Shown: piece by piece, positions 38,222 to 48,007 of the stretch
How the letters are laid out: each line of letters opens with the position of its first letter
Numbering within the stretch: the stretch's first letter is position 1
Assembly: GCF_030730865.1 (NCBI RefSeq)
Contig: NZ_JAVALZ010000002.1
Coordinates: forward strand, 310,001 to 374,000
Direction of reading: 5' to 3'
DNA: 64,000 nt
Origin: Uliginosibacterium sp. 31-16
GTDB taxonomy: Bacteria > Pseudomonadota > Gammaproteobacteria > Burkholderiales > Rhodocyclaceae
Notes under the pieces: model-generated
What the model was told of the DNA's origin: nothing
Databases searched by the model: none
What the model saw: the letters and a program-made list of their open reading frames with translations, nothing else
Position numbers and translations under genes: made by a program

Positions 38222-40630
38222 TCAGGCCGCTTGCGGTTTCACCGCCACCGGCTTGACGCGCGGCGTGAGCGTGCCGCCCTTGCGCGCGCGCTTGCCCCGA
38301 CAGGCTTCCAGCGCCACACCCTTGACCAGCAACTCGACTTCCTTGCCGCCCCGGCCAGAACCGACGACGACCACCGCATCCGTCGGCGGACAAGCAATCG
38401 CGCAGAGTTCTTCCTTCTCATCCAGCCCCATCACGATCATGCCGCGGCCGCGCGGCATCACCTTCATCTCGGCGCGCGGAAAGTAGAGCAAGCGACCGTT
38501 GCCCGAAGCCGCTGCCAGCCACTCGCCCTGCACCAGCGCCGGCGTCAGCACGGTTTCCTTGTCTTCCAGCGTCATGAAGGCCTTGCCGGCGCGCTGACGG
38601 GTGACCAGTTCTTCGAGCTTCGTGATGAAGCCGTAGCTGCCGGAGTTGGCGAAGAAATAATCACGGCTCGGCTCGTCGACCAGCGCCTGCGCAATGCGCG
38701 CACCGGGTTGCAGTTCGATGAAGGACGTGATCGGAGCGCCATCGCCACGCCCGCCCGGCAGATCGCTGATGCGGATCGAATACGCCCGGCCAGTGGTATC
38801 AATCAGGATCAGCGGCCAGGGCGTGCGCGCCTCGGCTACCAGCATGGCCGAGTCCCCGCTCTTCCAGCTCACCGACTGCGGATCGACGCCGTGGCCCTGC
38901 CGCGCGCGCACCCAGCCGTTTTTCGACAGCAGCACCGTCACCGGCTCGTCCAGCACAGGCGCTTCGACGGCTGCGACCGGCACGGCCGCTTCCACCAGGG
39001 TACGGCGATCGTCGCCGTGTTTCTTCGCGTCCTCGCTGATTTCCTTGAGGATCAGCTTGGTCATCGCGTTGCGGTTTTCGAGCAGTTCCAGCAGACCGGC
39101 GCGCTCTTCGCGCAGGCCAGCGAGTTCCTTCTCGATGGCGATGTATTCGAGCTTGGCGAGCTGACGCAGACGGATTTCGAGGATGTCCTCGGCCTGCATT
39201 TCGCTCAGGCCAAAGCGCGCAATCAGCTCGGCCTTGGGCTCGTCCGCCTCGCGAATCACCTTGATCACTTCGTCGATGTGCAGCCAGGCAATCTGGCGGC
39301 CTTCGAGGATGTGGATGCGCCGCTCGACCTGACCCAGACGATGGCGCGTGCGGCGCTCAACCGTGGTGAAGCGGAAGTCGATCCACTCGCGGATCAGCGC
39401 GCGGATGCCCTTCTGCGCCGGACGACCGTCGAGGCCGATCACCGTGAAGTTCATCGATACCGAAGCCTCCAGACTGGTGTGCGCCAGCAGCACGCGCATC
39501 AGCTCTTCCGGTGTCTGGGTGCGGCTCTTCGGCTCCAGCACCAGACGCACGGCGGCAAGATCAGACGATTCATCACGCGCGGCATCCAGCACGCCGAGCA
39601 CCAGCGCCTTGTTGTTCTTTTCGTCCTGAGTGATTTCCTTCTTGCCGGTCTTGGGCTGCGGGTTGGTGACCGCTTCGATTTCAGAAAGCACCTTGGAGCT
39701 CGACACGCCATGCGGCAGCTCGTCGACAATCACGCGCCAGGCGCCACGCGCCAGCGTCTCGACACGCCAGCGCGCACGCATGCGGATCGAGCCACGGCCG
39801 GATTCGTAGGCATCGCGGATCGCCGAATCCGGCGAAATGATCTGGCCGCCACCAGGAAAATCCGGCGCAGGCAGCACGGCGCGAACTTCTTCCAGCGTAG
39901 CCTCCGGCTTCTTGATCAGAAGCTGGGCGGCAGCGGCGACTTCACGCAGATTGTGCGGCGGGCATTCTGTGGCCATGCCCACGGCGATGCCGGAGGAGCC
40001 ATTTAGCAGCAACATCGGCAGGCGCGCCGGCAGGAGCTTGGGCTCCTCGAAGCTGCCATCGTAGTTCGGGCCGAAATCCACCGTGCCCATGTCGATCTCG
40101 GCGAGCAGCAGCTCGGCAATCGGCGTCATGCGCATTTCGGTGTAACGCATCGCGGCGGCGCCGTCGCCATCGCGCGAGCCGAAGTTACCCTGCCCATCGA
40201 TCAGCGGGTAGCGCAGCGAGAAATCCTGAGCCAGACGCACCGAAGCGTCGTAGATCGACGAGTCGCCGTGCGGGTGCAGCTTACCCATCACATCACCGAC
40301 CACTCGGGCGGACTTCACCGGTTTGGCGCCCGGCGCCAGGCGCATCGAATGCATGGTGTACAGGATGCGGCGCTGCACCGGCTTCAGGCCATCTTCCACC
40401 TGCGGCAGCGCGCGGCCACGCACCACGCTCATGGCGTAGGCCAGATAGGCACGTTCGGCAAAGGCGGCGATGGGCAGATGGTCGTCCGGAAGCTCGGTCA
40501 GCGTCGGCTCCGCCGGCGGGGGGGAGGGAGCGACGGGCTCGGCAGGCGTTTCAGACAAATTCGCCGGCAGGGTTTCCTGCACAGGTTCATCACCAAACAG
40601 ATCGTTTTCCGGATCGACGGGAAGGCTCAT
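38222..40630 (-). CDS. parC: DNA topoisomerase IV subunit A
   Basis: An 802-residue type IIA topoisomerase subunit that decatenates chromosomes with ParE. The catalytic Tyr is in A-A-M-R-Y-T-E-M-R, the quinolone-determining region has [10 protein letters not shown], and the C-terminal beta-pinwheel has R-G-R-G-M-I-V. The length fits ParC rather than GyrA. The extra N-terminal 45 residues are Pro/Glu-rich. No parE gene is in the window. Confidence 0.93.
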   Translation of the reverse strand: MSLPVDPENDLFGDEPVQETLPANLSETPAEPVAPSPPPAEPTLTELPDDHLPIAAFAERAYLAYAMSVVRGRALPQVEDGLKPVQRRILYTMHSMRLAPGAKPVKSARVVGDVMGKLHPHGDSSIYDASVRLAQDFSLRYPLIDGQGNFGSRDGDGAAAMRYTEMRMTPIAELLLAEIDMGTVDFGPNYDGSFEEPKLLPARLPMLLLNGSSGIAVGMATECPPHNLREVAAAAQLLIKKPEATLEEVRAVLPAPDFPGGGQIISPDSAIRDAYESGRGSIRMRARWRVETLARGAWRVIVDELPHGVSSSKVLSEIEAVTNPQPKTGKKEITQDEKNNKALVLGVLDAARDESSDLAAVRLVLEPKSRTQTPEELMRVLLAHTSLEASVSMNFTVIGLDGRPAQKGIRALIREWIDFRFTTVERRTRHRLGQVERRIHILEGRQIAWLHIDEVIKVIREADEPKAELIARFGLSEMQAEDILEIRLRQLAKLEYIAIEKELAGLREERAGLLELLENRNAMTKLILKEISEDAKKHGDDRRTLVEAAVPVAAVEAPVLDEPVTVLLSKNGWVRARQGHGVDPQSVSWKSGDSAMLVAEARTPWPLILIDTTGRAYSIRISDLPGGRGDGAPITSFIELQPGARIAQALVDEPSRDYFFANSGSYGFITKLEELVTRQRAGKAFMTLEDKETVLTPALVQGEWLAAASGNGRLLYFPRAEMKVMPRGRGMIVMGLDEKEELCAIACPPTDAVVVVGSGRGGKEVELLVKGVALEACRGKRARKGGTLTPRVKPVAVKPQAA

Positions 40631-40666
40631 TGCGGCGGGGAGGAAGCGTGAATCAGGGGGCGAATT

Positions 40667-40749
40667 GTAGCCCGGATGCAGCGCAGCGGAATCCGGAGAT
40701 GCGTTGCAGAGCCGCCGGGCTCTCGTCTTCGGCCGGCATCCGGACTACG
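40667..40749. repeat. GTAGCCCGGATG inverted repeat
   Basis: GTAGCCCGGATGC (40667-40679) is inverted as GCATCCGGACTACG (40736-40749) with one mismatch. It resembles a dispersed repeat class (GTAGCCCGGATG...AATCCGG) seen in many beta- and gammaproteobacteria. Confidence 0.6.
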
Positions 40750-40927
40750 GTTTTGCAAGCCTGCCCGAGCTTCCCTGATCAGCGAAGGAGGACTCCATCA
40801 CCAGACGCCGGGGCGCCCGGCCCTGACAAGGTGAAGGATGAAGAGAGGTTTGCTGACCGGCGAAAGAACATGAAAAGCGTCAGAGAGCAGCCCGAAGACC
40901 CGCGCGCCACCTTACTCTTCTGCCACC

Positions 40928-40966
40928 CTGCCCGGAGAGGTCCGCCACAAGCGGCTCTTCAGGCAG
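40928..40966. repeat. REP-like palindrome
   Basis: CTGCCCGGAGAGGTCCGC against GCGGCTCTTCAGGCAG, 10 bp beyond the cheX-like stop, where it could act as terminator. Confidence 0.6.
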
Positions 40967-40976
40967 GCTATTGAAG

Positions 40977-41450
40977 TCAGCTCACCGGGCTGCGCGAAGT
41001 CTTCAGATCCACCACTACGATGGCTTCGAAGCCGCGCCAGGCCAGCGGCACGACGTACGGGCGGGGCTCGCTGCCGGGCTTGATGGCGATGCTGGTGCAG
41101 CGGCGCGGAACGGAGATTTCCAGCCCCTCGCCAAGCTCGCGGCGGGCCTGACCGGAAAACATGTTGGCGATCTCTCCGATGAGATCAAGGTGGTCGGCAT
41201 CGGTATAACTCTCCGAACCGTAGCTGAGCAACAGATGCGAGAGCATGCCGCGTGGGGCGGAGAAGTACAGCGAACCGCGCCACTCACCACTCACATCGAC
41301 GATGCCGGAGAAGTCAAAAAATGGCAGGTATTCGCCGGTTTCAGCGAGGTAGGCCGAGCGTACCTCGGCCGCATCGCCCGTGGCGTGCTTGAAGAAGTGA
41401 TTCACCGATGCGACGAAAGCGCCGAGTTCCTGTTCCTGCAGTGCGCGCAT
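40977..41450 (-). CDS. CheX-like chemotaxis phosphatase
   Basis: A 157-residue CheX/CheC-type domain. It has G-S-L-Y-F-S-A-P and the helix D-L-I-G-E-I-A-N-M-F-S-G-Q-A, close to the E-x-x-N phosphatase motif that acts on CheY-P. ATG 41450 lies 1 nt after the receiver gene stop. As part of the kinase-CheY-CheX cluster it probably dephosphorylates the adjacent receiver. Confidence 0.8.
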   Translation of the reverse strand: MRALQEQELGAFVASVNHFFKHATGDAAEVRSAYLAETGEYLPFFDFSGIVDVSGEWRGSLYFSAPRGMLSHLLLSYGSESYTDADHLDLIGEIANMFSGQARRELGEGLEISVPRRCTSIAIKPGSEPRPYVVPLAWRGFEAIVVVDLKTSRSPVS

Positions 41451-41451
41451 A

Positions 41452-41820
41452 TCAATCCTTGAGCAGTTCCTTGAGGCCTTCAACCAACTCCTCGCTGGTG
41501 AAGGGTTTGTGCAGAAAACCGTGGGCGCCGCAGCTCATCGCGTTCAGTGCGGTCCTGCGGTCACCCAGGGCGGAGACGACGAGGATGCGCATGTCCGGCG
41601 AAATCTTCATCAGCCCCTTGATGCAGGCCACGCCATCCACGTTGGGCATGGTCAGATCCATGGTCACCACATCCGGCAGGTATTCCTTCGCCATCAGCAG
41701 GGCCTCGCCGCCATGGCGCGCAGTGGCGACCACCTCCAGGTCCGGCAGATCGGGGTGACGTGCGACCTGCACGATGCGGTTGCGGATCACCGAAGAGTCA
41801 TCAACGACGAGCATTTTCAT
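41452..41820 (-). CDS. CheY-like response regulator
   Basis: A 122-residue stand-alone receiver domain. The acidic pair is V-V-D-D, the phosphoacceptor Asp is in T-M-D-L-T-M-P, the Thr/Ser is in V-S-A, and the Lys in L-H-K-P-F. It has no output domain. It overlaps the kinase gene by 4 nt, so it is the likely phosphate receiver of that kinase. Confidence 0.9.
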   Translation of the reverse strand: MKMLVVDDSSVIRNRIVQVARHPDLPDLEVVATARHGGEALLMAKEYLPDVVTMDLTMPNVDGVACIKGLMKISPDMRILVVSALGDRRTALNAMSCGAHGFLHKPFTSEELVEGLKELLKD

Positions 41821-43859
41821 GCGGCAAACTCCACGCGGAATTCGGTGTAGCGGCCAGGCTGGCTGAGCAGGCGCACGCGCCCACCGATGCGCTTGACGGC
41901 GTGACTGACCACATCCAGGCCGACGCCACGACCGGCGTGATCGTCGACCTTTCCGGCCGTGGAGAACCCGCGCTTGAAAATTTCCATGATGATCTGCCGG
42001 TCAGACAGTTGTGCCAGCATGGTTTCATCCATGCGCCCGGTTTCGCGCAGCACCTCGCGCAGACGCTTGGCGCACAGGCCGCGGCCATCGTCACGCACGC
42101 TAAGGATGAACTGGTCCGGTCCGCTGCTGGAAAGCTCGACCTGCACCAGCCCTTCGACCGGCTTGCCCGAGCCGACCCGCTCGGACGGACTCTCGATGCC
42201 ATGCACCACGGCATTACGCACCAGTTGCGCGGCAATCACGCGTAGCGTGCTGGCCGCAGCGGGTGGCAGCATCTCCAACGGATCGAGACTCACGTGGGTC
42301 AGCACACGCTTGTCCTGGTCATCGGCAACCCGGCGCGTCAGATCGACGATGGATTGCTGAAAGTCGGCCCGCACCGGCACCGGCTCGGGTTGCTCGGCAT
42401 ACTTTGCCACCACGCTGCGCAACCAGCCCAGACGCTCGAAGAGCTTCTGCAGCGACACGGACAGACTGATCAGTTCCTCGCCGCTGAGCTGATCACGCCC
42501 ACGCATCTTCTCCAGCTGGTCTTCAAAGACATGCGCGTCAGTGACCATGAAATCCAGCCCGAGCATGGCCGCATTGCCCTTGATCGAATGCACCACGCGG
42601 AACACATGGCCGATCATCGCGCGGTACTCGCCGGGCCTGCCCGTGACGGCTTTCAGGCGATCATTGATTTCGAACAGACCGGCACTGGCCTCGTTGATGA
42701 ACTCCTGCAGGGTAGCGGGCTGCATCTGCAACAGCCGCAGCATCACGTTCATCTGCTCGTCGGCACGGCTCTTCGCCGAATCCAGTGCATTACGCAGGGC
42801 CACCTGCTCGGAGACATCACCCACCGTGACCAGCAGGTGTGTGAGCTTGCCGTCGACCAGCACACGGTTGAATTCAAAACTCAGATACTTGGCTCCCTTG
42901 TCGGTGATCACGCCGACCTCCCGCATCGGATTGAGCTCGCGCACCAGCACTTCCTTGACCCGCTCACCCAGCAACAGACTGGCATATTGCACGGCCTGCT
43001 CGTAATCGTCCGGCCCCATAAGTTCGCGCAGGATGGGCCTGAAATCATCGCCCGCCGCGATCTGCCGCCCGAGCAGGCCGGAGAGCGAGGCGGAGTACTG
43101 CGAGCCCAGGCGGAAATGGCGGTCGATCAGGAACAGGCCTTCGCGCACCGTGCCGAGAATTTCCGAGGTTTCACGCTGCGCCGCCGCCGAGCGTTCGTCG
43201 CTCTCGCGCAGACGACGGATGAATTTGAGCAGGATGAAGCCGAAGTTGAGCAAGGCCAGCACGATGCCGGCGGTCTGCACCTGACGCAGGCGCTCGGCCT
43301 TGGCTGAGGCCACGCTTTCGAGACGCACGGTCAGATCGTTCATCATGCCCAGCAGGCGGATGTTGTAGGTTCGCGCGGCCACAGCAGCAGCGGCCACCAG
43401 CGCCTCGTCACCCGGCTGCTTCACGGCAGCGCGCAGCGACTCTCGGTAGGACTGCCACAACTCGCTGGCCTTGCCGAGAATTTCGCGCCCGCCGGCATCC
43501 TGAACCTTGTCGAGCCTGGCCATGCGGCCATCAGCACCTTTGACCGGCCCGCCGGCGATGAAAGCAGTCAGGCTCGCATCAAACAGCGTCACCGCCGCAT
43601 CCAGTTCTTCAAGCACGGCCGCTTCGGGCTGACCGTTGCGCTGAGCGGTTTCCAGCATCAGCGCCGCCTTGGCCATGCGCTGACTGAGCATGCGCTGGCG
43701 CCCGCCGAGATTGATGGCCACGGCATCCGCCGAGATCTGGTAGGACGTGTAGAAATTCAGCATCAACACCGCCAGATCGAAGATCAGGAAGCAGGCCACA
43801 GCCAGCACGATCTCGCGGTACTTGCCGGGCTGCAACCCCGGCGTTTCGGTCTTGTTCAT
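41817..43859 (-). CDS. PilJ-PAS-Hpt-ATPase sensor kinase
   Basis: A 680-residue membrane kinase. The N-terminal helix (about residues 15-35) is followed by a PilJ/NarX-type sensor (I-N-L-G-G-R-Q-R-M-L-S-Q-R-M-A-K-A), a second helix (about 205-225) and a PAS domain. A histidine phosphotransfer-like helix has V-V-H-S-I-K-G-N-A-A, and the CheA-like ATPase has V-R-N-A-V-V-H-G-I-E, D-D-G-R-G-L and G-R-G-V-G-L-D-V-V. CheA's P2 and CheW-like domains are absent. ATG 43859 is chosen; the frame upstream is not conserved in character. It probably signals to the adjacent CheY. Confidence 0.82.
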   Translation of the reverse strand: MNKTETPGLQPGKYREIVLAVACFLIFDLAVLMLNFYTSYQISADAVAINLGGRQRMLSQRMAKAALMLETAQRNGQPEAAVLEELDAAVTLFDASLTAFIAGGPVKGADGRMARLDKVQDAGGREILGKASELWQSYRESLRAAVKQPGDEALVAAAAVAARTYNIRLLGMMNDLTVRLESVASAKAERLRQVQTAGIVLALLNFGFILLKFIRRLRESDERSAAAQRETSEILGTVREGLFLIDRHFRLGSQYSASLSGLLGRQIAAGDDFRPILRELMGPDDYEQAVQYASLLLGERVKEVLVRELNPMREVGVITDKGAKYLSFEFNRVLVDGKLTHLLVTVGDVSEQVALRNALDSAKSRADEQMNVMLRLLQMQPATLQEFINEASAGLFEINDRLKAVTGRPGEYRAMIGHVFRVVHSIKGNAAMLGLDFMVTDAHVFEDQLEKMRGRDQLSGEELISLSVSLQKLFERLGWLRSVVAKYAEQPEPVPVRADFQQSIVDLTRRVADDQDKRVLTHVSLDPLEMLPPAAASTLRVIAAQLVRNAVVHGIESPSERVGSGKPVEGLVQVELSSSGPDQFILSVRDDGRGLCAKRLREVLRETGRMDETMLAQLSDRQIIMEIFKRGFSTAGKVDDHAGRGVGLDVVSHAVKRIGGRVRLLSQPGRYTEFRVEFAA

Positions 43860-44414
43860 GTCAGTCTCCGTAGGTGTGCCCCCGCACGAAGATTTCCTAC
43901 GCAAAAACTGAACCAGCTCTGAAAAACGAGGAAAAATCCTTTTATATCAGGTCACTGCGAGCCACCAACATGGCATTACAAGATGCTCCACGCACGACCA
44001 GCGCGCCATAAACGGGCATGAACGGCAACACACGCCCCATCGCACAGCACAGCCGCGACCTCTCGTATTCCGTGTCGCCAGAACACTGCTGTCATTCAAT
44101 CTTCGGGGCAAGCCAGACTCAACCCAGCCGCCTTCCGTCTGGATGACAGGTGCAAAACGGCTATCACGCCCGAAGAAAGATGATCTGCGGAAAGCGCTGT
44201 GCGAGCCCTGTCGACAGATATTCGAGAGGTCGCGTTGACACACATGGCTACAGACCCTGAGGTAAACCGCATTTGTCTCAAGACCATTCCCAAAAATACA
44301 ATCGGTACCAGAATCAGACCCACCCATGCTGCATTCGCGTTTGGCCCTGTCGCGAGCATGGCATATAACAAATACAGGCGCCCCTGACACCATACCCACA
44401 GAGGAGACTTCATC
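43860..44414. other. intergenic region before the TRAP operon
   Basis: No gene is supported in 555 bp; the small frames on both strands lack start context and family features. The right part holds a candidate promoter at 44273-44302 and the GAGGAG ribosome site of dctP (about 44401-44406). The left end must carry the kinase promoter. Confidence 0.55.
44273..44302 (+). promoter_or_regulatory. candidate sigma70 promoter of dctPQM
   Basis: TTGTCT (44273-44278), an 18-nt spacer and TACAAT (44297-44302). The -10 box matches the consensus at 5 of 6 positions. It would give a leader of about 105 nt. A separate TTGACA at 44235 lacks a good -10. Confidence 0.4.
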
Positions 44415-45437
44415 ATGAACACCCGCCGCAACATCCTGCTCGGCCTGATCTGTCTGAGCTTCAGCTCGCTGGTCCAGACGCAGGCCCAAGCCCAGCAAGC
44501 CCCGGTCATCATCAAGTTCAGCCACGTGGTGGCCAAGGACACCCCTAAAGGCAAGGCTGCAGATCAGTTCGCCAGACTGGTGAATGAGCGTGGCGCCGGC
44601 AAGATCAAGGTCGAGGTCTACCCGAACAGCCAGCTCTACAAGGATGGCGAGGAAATGAACGCCATCCAGATGGGCGCCGTGCAGATGCTCGCACCCTCGC
44701 TGGCGAAATTCGGGCCACTGGGGGTGAAGGAGTTCGAACTCTTCGACCTGCCCTTCATCTTTGACGACTATGCCGCCCTGCACCGCGTGACCAACGGCCC
44801 GCTAGGCGCCGAGCTGTTCAAGAAACTCGAACCCAAGGGCATCACCGGACTGGCCTACTGGGACAACGGTTTCAAGGACTTCTCCGCCAACAAGCTTACC
44901 AAGACACCGGCCGACTTCAAGGGTCTGAAGATGCGCATCCAGTCCTCCAAGGTACTGGAATCCGAAATGCGCGCGCTGGGCGTGATCCCCCAAGTGATGG
45001 CTTTCTCCGAGGTCTATCAGGCGCTGCAGACGGGCGTGGTGGATGGCACGGAAAACCCGCCGTCGAACTTCTACACGCAGAAGATGCACGAGGTGCAGAA
45101 GTACATGGTGCAGTCGCACCACGGCTATCTGGGCTACGCGGTGATCGTGAACAAGAAATTCTGGGATGGTCTGCCGCCGGATCTGCGCCAGATCGTGGTG
45201 ACCGCCATGGAAGAATCCACCCGCTATGCCAACGCAATCGCCCAGAAGGAAAATGCCGACTCCACCGATGCGGTGAAAGCCTCCGGCAAGACTCAGGTCG
45301 TGCCTCTGACCCCGGCGGAGCGCAGCGAGCTGAAAAAGGTCCTGATCAAGGTGCACAAGGAACAGGAAGGACGCATCGGTGCCGACCTGATCAAACGCGT
45401 GTACAAGGAAACCGGCTTCGATCCGAACAAGCTGTAA
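44415..45437 (+). CDS. dctP: TRAP transporter solute-binding protein
   Basis: A 340-residue periplasmic DctP-family receptor. The signal peptide ends near A-Q-A-Q-Q. It has F-S-H-V-V-A-K-D-T-P-K-G at the mature start and the family-typical Arg site in L-K-M-R-I-Q-S-S. Then come E-V-Y-Q-A-L-Q-T-G-V-V-D-G-T-E-N-P. Ligands are carboxylates; a uronate or oligouronate is possible given the downstream ogl gene, but it is not shown by sequence. GAGGAG precedes the ATG. Confidence 0.9.
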   Translation: MNTRRNILLGLICLSFSSLVQTQAQAQQAPVIIKFSHVVAKDTPKGKAADQFARLVNERGAGKIKVEVYPNSQLYKDGEEMNAIQMGAVQMLAPSLAKFGPLGVKEFELFDLPFIFDDYAALHRVTNGPLGAELFKKLEPKGITGLAYWDNGFKDFSANKLTKTPADFKGLKMRIQSSKVLESEMRALGVIPQVMAFSEVYQALQTGVVDGTENPPSNFYTQKMHEVQKYMVQSHHGYLGYAVIVNKKFWDGLPPDLRQIVVTAMEESTRYANAIAQKENADSTDAVKASGKTQVVPLTPAERSELKKVLIKVHKEQEGRIGADLIKRVYKETGFDPNKL

Positions 45438-45447
45438 TCCTGACCAC

Positions 45448-45469
45448 AAAGGGGGCGCAAGCCCCCTTT
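45448..45469 (+). terminator. hairpin between dctP and dctQ
   Basis: AAAGGGGGC and GCCCCCTTT form a 9-bp stem with a GCAA loop, 10 nt after the dctP stop. It has only three T residues. It probably attenuates or protects the 3' end of dctP mRNA, giving more binding protein than permease. Confidence 0.65.
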
Positions 45470-45512
45470 GCACATGAGCTTTGCTGACTGCAGTTGCCTG
45501 CTGGAGCCGCGC

Positions 45513-46118
45513 ATGAAAATTCTCGACCATCTGGAAGAATGGCTGATCGCAACCCTGATGGGTGTGGCGACCACCATCATCTTCGTCGCCGTTGTACATC
45601 GTTACCTCGCCGGCCTGTCCATCCCCGGCGTGCAGGACTGGCTGCTGACCCTCAACATGGGCTGGGCGCAGGAGCTGACCATCATCCTCTTCGTGTGGAT
45701 GGCCAAATTCGGCGCGGCCTACGGCGTGCGCACCGGCATCCACGTCGGGGTCGATGTCGTGATCAACCAGCTGGCGCCGAAGAACCGCGCACGCTTCGTG
45801 ATCTTCGGCCTGCTCGCGGGCGCCTTCTTCACCGCCATCGTCGCCTGTCTGGGCGGCATCCTGGTGTGGGGCAACGGCTTTCATCATGTTTTCAACCAGT
45901 GGATCGGCAGCCCCGAGTTCGTGCCGGAAGGCCCGGTCACGCCGGATCTGGAATGGCCGACCTGGATGGTCTTCATGGTTGTGCCACTGGGCTCCAGCCT
46001 GATGTGCTTCCGCTTCCTGCAGGTGGCCTGGAATTTCCACAAGACCGGCGAACTGCCCCGCCACAACCAGGCACACGTCGACGGGCTGGATGAAGAAGTT
46101 GCGGAGGCTGCCAAATGA
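45513..46118 (+). CDS. dctQ: TRAP transporter small permease
   Basis: A 201-residue membrane protein with four helices, including W-L-I-A-T-L-M-G-V-A-T-T-I-I-F-V and the conserved W-A-Q-E-L-T-I-I-L-F-V-W. ATG 45513 has GGAG upstream. It overlaps dctM by 4 nt. Confidence 0.88.
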   Translation: MKILDHLEEWLIATLMGVATTIIFVAVVHRYLAGLSIPGVQDWLLTLNMGWAQELTIILFVWMAKFGAAYGVRTGIHVGVDVVINQLAPKNRARFVIFGLLAGAFFTAIVACLGGILVWGNGFHHVFNQWIGSPEFVPEGPVTPDLEWPTWMVFMVVPLGSSLMCFRFLQVAWNFHKTGELPRHNQAHVDGLDEEVAEAAK

Positions 46119-47794
46119 ACGCACTCATCATCTTCGGGCTGCTGATTGCCCTGATGCTCACCGGCATGCCGATCTCGATCGCGCTCGGCCTCACCGTGCT
46201 GACCTTCCTGTACACCATGACCACAGTGCCCATCGAGTCAGTGGCCATGAAGCTGTTCACCGGCATCGAGAAGTTCGAGATCATGGCGATTCCCTTCTTC
46301 ATTCTCGCCGGCAACTTCCTGACCCACGGCGGGGTAGCCAAACGCATGATCAACTTCGCCACTTCGCTGGTCGGCCACTGGCACGGCGGGCTGGGTCTGG
46401 CGGGGGTGATGGCCTGTGCGCTGTTCGCGGCGGTGTCAGGTTCCAGCCCGGCAACAGTCGTAGCCATCGGCGCCATCCTGCTGCCGGCGATGGAAAAAGC
46501 AGGCTTCCCGAAACGCTTTGGTGCGGGCGTGATCACCACCTCGGGCGCGCTGGGCATCCTGATTCCGCCCAGCATCGTGATGGTGATGTACTCGGTAGCA
46601 ACCAATGCCTCGGTCGGCACCCTGTTCATGGCCGGGGTGATTCCGGGCCTCGCGCTGGCAACCCTGCTGGGGCTCACCACCTGGTGGCGGGCACGCAAGA
46701 ACAACTACCCTCGCGTCATGCTGTTTGCGGACCGGAGCAGCCTGCAGGCGACCATCGGCTGTCTGTTCGGCGCGTTCTACGCGCTGGTGTTCACCGCCGT
46801 GCCACCCTGGCTGCTGGGCGCAGCACTCGCCACCTGGCTGCCGAACGCCGGCTTTGCCTATTTCCTCGCCGGCGCGTTCTGGCTGGGGCTGGCACCGTGG
46901 ACGACCAAGAGCAAATGGATCACCCGTTTCGTCTACGTCGGCCTGATCGTCATCGGCGTGCCGATGGGAGTGAGCTTCCTGCTCATCGAGCCTTTTGCGG
47001 CACTCTCGCCGCTGTATGCGAGCTTCGTGCCGGTCATCGTCATGCTGGCCTGGCTGAGCCTGATCCAGGCTTGCGGCAGCTACACGAAGATCGCCCCGAC
47101 CTTCAGATTCGAGCTGATGTGGGAGTCACTGGAAGTCTGGCGCGCCTACTGGAAAAGCATCTGGGGCCTGCTGCTGATCGTGGTGGTGATGGGCGGCATC
47201 TACACCGGCATCTTCACGCCGACCGAAGCCGCCGCCATGAGCGCGGTGTATGCCTTCTTCGTCGCCGTATTCGTGTACAAGGACATGAAGCTGAGTGACG
47301 TGCCCAAGGTGCTGCTGAGCTCGGCCAACATGAGCGCGATGCTGCTCTACATCATCACCAATGCGGTGATGTTCAGCTTCATCATGACCGACCAGCAGAT
47401 CCCGCAGCAGCTTGCGGACTGGCTGCTGAACCAGGGGCTCGGCCCGGTGGCCTTCCTGCTCGCGGTCAACATCCTGCTGCTGATCGCCGGCAACGTGATG
47501 GAGCCCTCCTCCATCGTGCTGATCATGGCGCCGATCCTGTTCCCGGTGGCGGTGCAGCTGGGCATCAACCCGATCCACTTCGGCATCCTGATCGTGGTGA
47601 ACATGGAGGTCGGCATGTGCCATCCACCGGTGGGGTTGAATCTCTACGTGGCCTCCGGCATCACCGAGATGGGCATCACCGAACTGACCAAGGCCGTGTG
47701 GCCCTGGCTGCTGACCATGCTCGGCTTCCTGCTGGTCGTCACCTACTGGCCGCCATTGACCCTCTGGCTGCCCAACCTGCTGGGCATGCACTGA
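46115..47794 (+). CDS. dctM: TRAP transporter large permease, enlarged
   Basis: A 559-residue DctM-family permease, about 130 residues longer than the usual 425-430. The first 200 residues (P-F-F-I-L-A-G-N-F-L, S-G-S-S-P-A-T-V-V-A, G-I-L-I-P-P-S-I-V-M) and the last 220 (G-I-F-T-P-T-E-A-A-A, M-C-H-P-P-V-G-L-N-L-Y-V) are canonical. The extra part (about 46711-47130) carries roughly three additional hydrophobic segments between them. The frame is intact through the insertion. It forms the sodium-coupled transport unit with DctQ. Confidence 0.88.
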   Translation: MNALIIFGLLIALMLTGMPISIALGLTVLTFLYTMTTVPIESVAMKLFTGIEKFEIMAIPFFILAGNFLTHGGVAKRMINFATSLVGHWHGGLGLAGVMACALFAAVSGSSPATVVAIGAILLPAMEKAGFPKRFGAGVITTSGALGILIPPSIVMVMYSVATNASVGTLFMAGVIPGLALATLLGLTTWWRARKNNYPRVMLFADRSSLQATIGCLFGAFYALVFTAVPPWLLGAALATWLPNAGFAYFLAGAFWLGLAPWTTKSKWITRFVYVGLIVIGVPMGVSFLLIEPFAALSPLYASFVPVIVMLAWLSLIQACGSYTKIAPTFRFELMWESLEVWRAYWKSIWGLLLIVVVMGGIYTGIFTPTEAAAMSAVYAFFVAVFVYKDMKLSDVPKVLLSSANMSAMLLYIITNAVMFSFIMTDQQIPQQLADWLLNQGLGPVAFLLAVNILLLIAGNVMEPSSIVLIMAPILFPVAVQLGINPIHFGILIVVNMEVGMCHPPVGLNLYVASGITEMGITELTKAVWPWLLTMLGFLLVVTYWPPLTLWLPNLLGMH

Positions 47795-47805
47795 ATCAAG
47801 TCCCT

Positions 47806-47838
47806 CCCCGGAGAGCCGCGCCCAGCGGCACTCCGGGC
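47806..47838. repeat. REP-like palindrome
   Basis: CCCCGGAGAGCCGC against GCGGCACTCCGGGC, 12 nt after the dctM stop. Confidence 0.6.
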
Positions 47839-48007
47839 GATACCCACGCGCTCAGCGCCGTGCTCCGGGCCTGTCCACCCACCCCGTCTGCAGAACCACG
47901 CCACATGCGGCCCGGCAGCATCCCTTGCGCAAAAATCATTAGCGGGATCAGGCTTTTGCGACCTGTGCTGCGCGTAAAATCGGGACTTGTCTGACAAAGG
48001 ATGAGCC

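Larger units (their letters stand above)
40631..40976. other. repeat-bearing gap upstream of parC
   Basis: No gene is supported in 346 bp. The gap contains an inverted repeat pair (40667-40749), a REP-like palindrome (40928-40966) and presumably the parC promoter; no clear -35/-10 pair was picked. Confidence 0.55.

Noticed and set aside
44199-44387. 62-codon frame upstream of dctP
   Set aside because: No ribosome site, composition like the surrounding intergenic DNA, and it overlaps the candidate promoter at 44273-44302.
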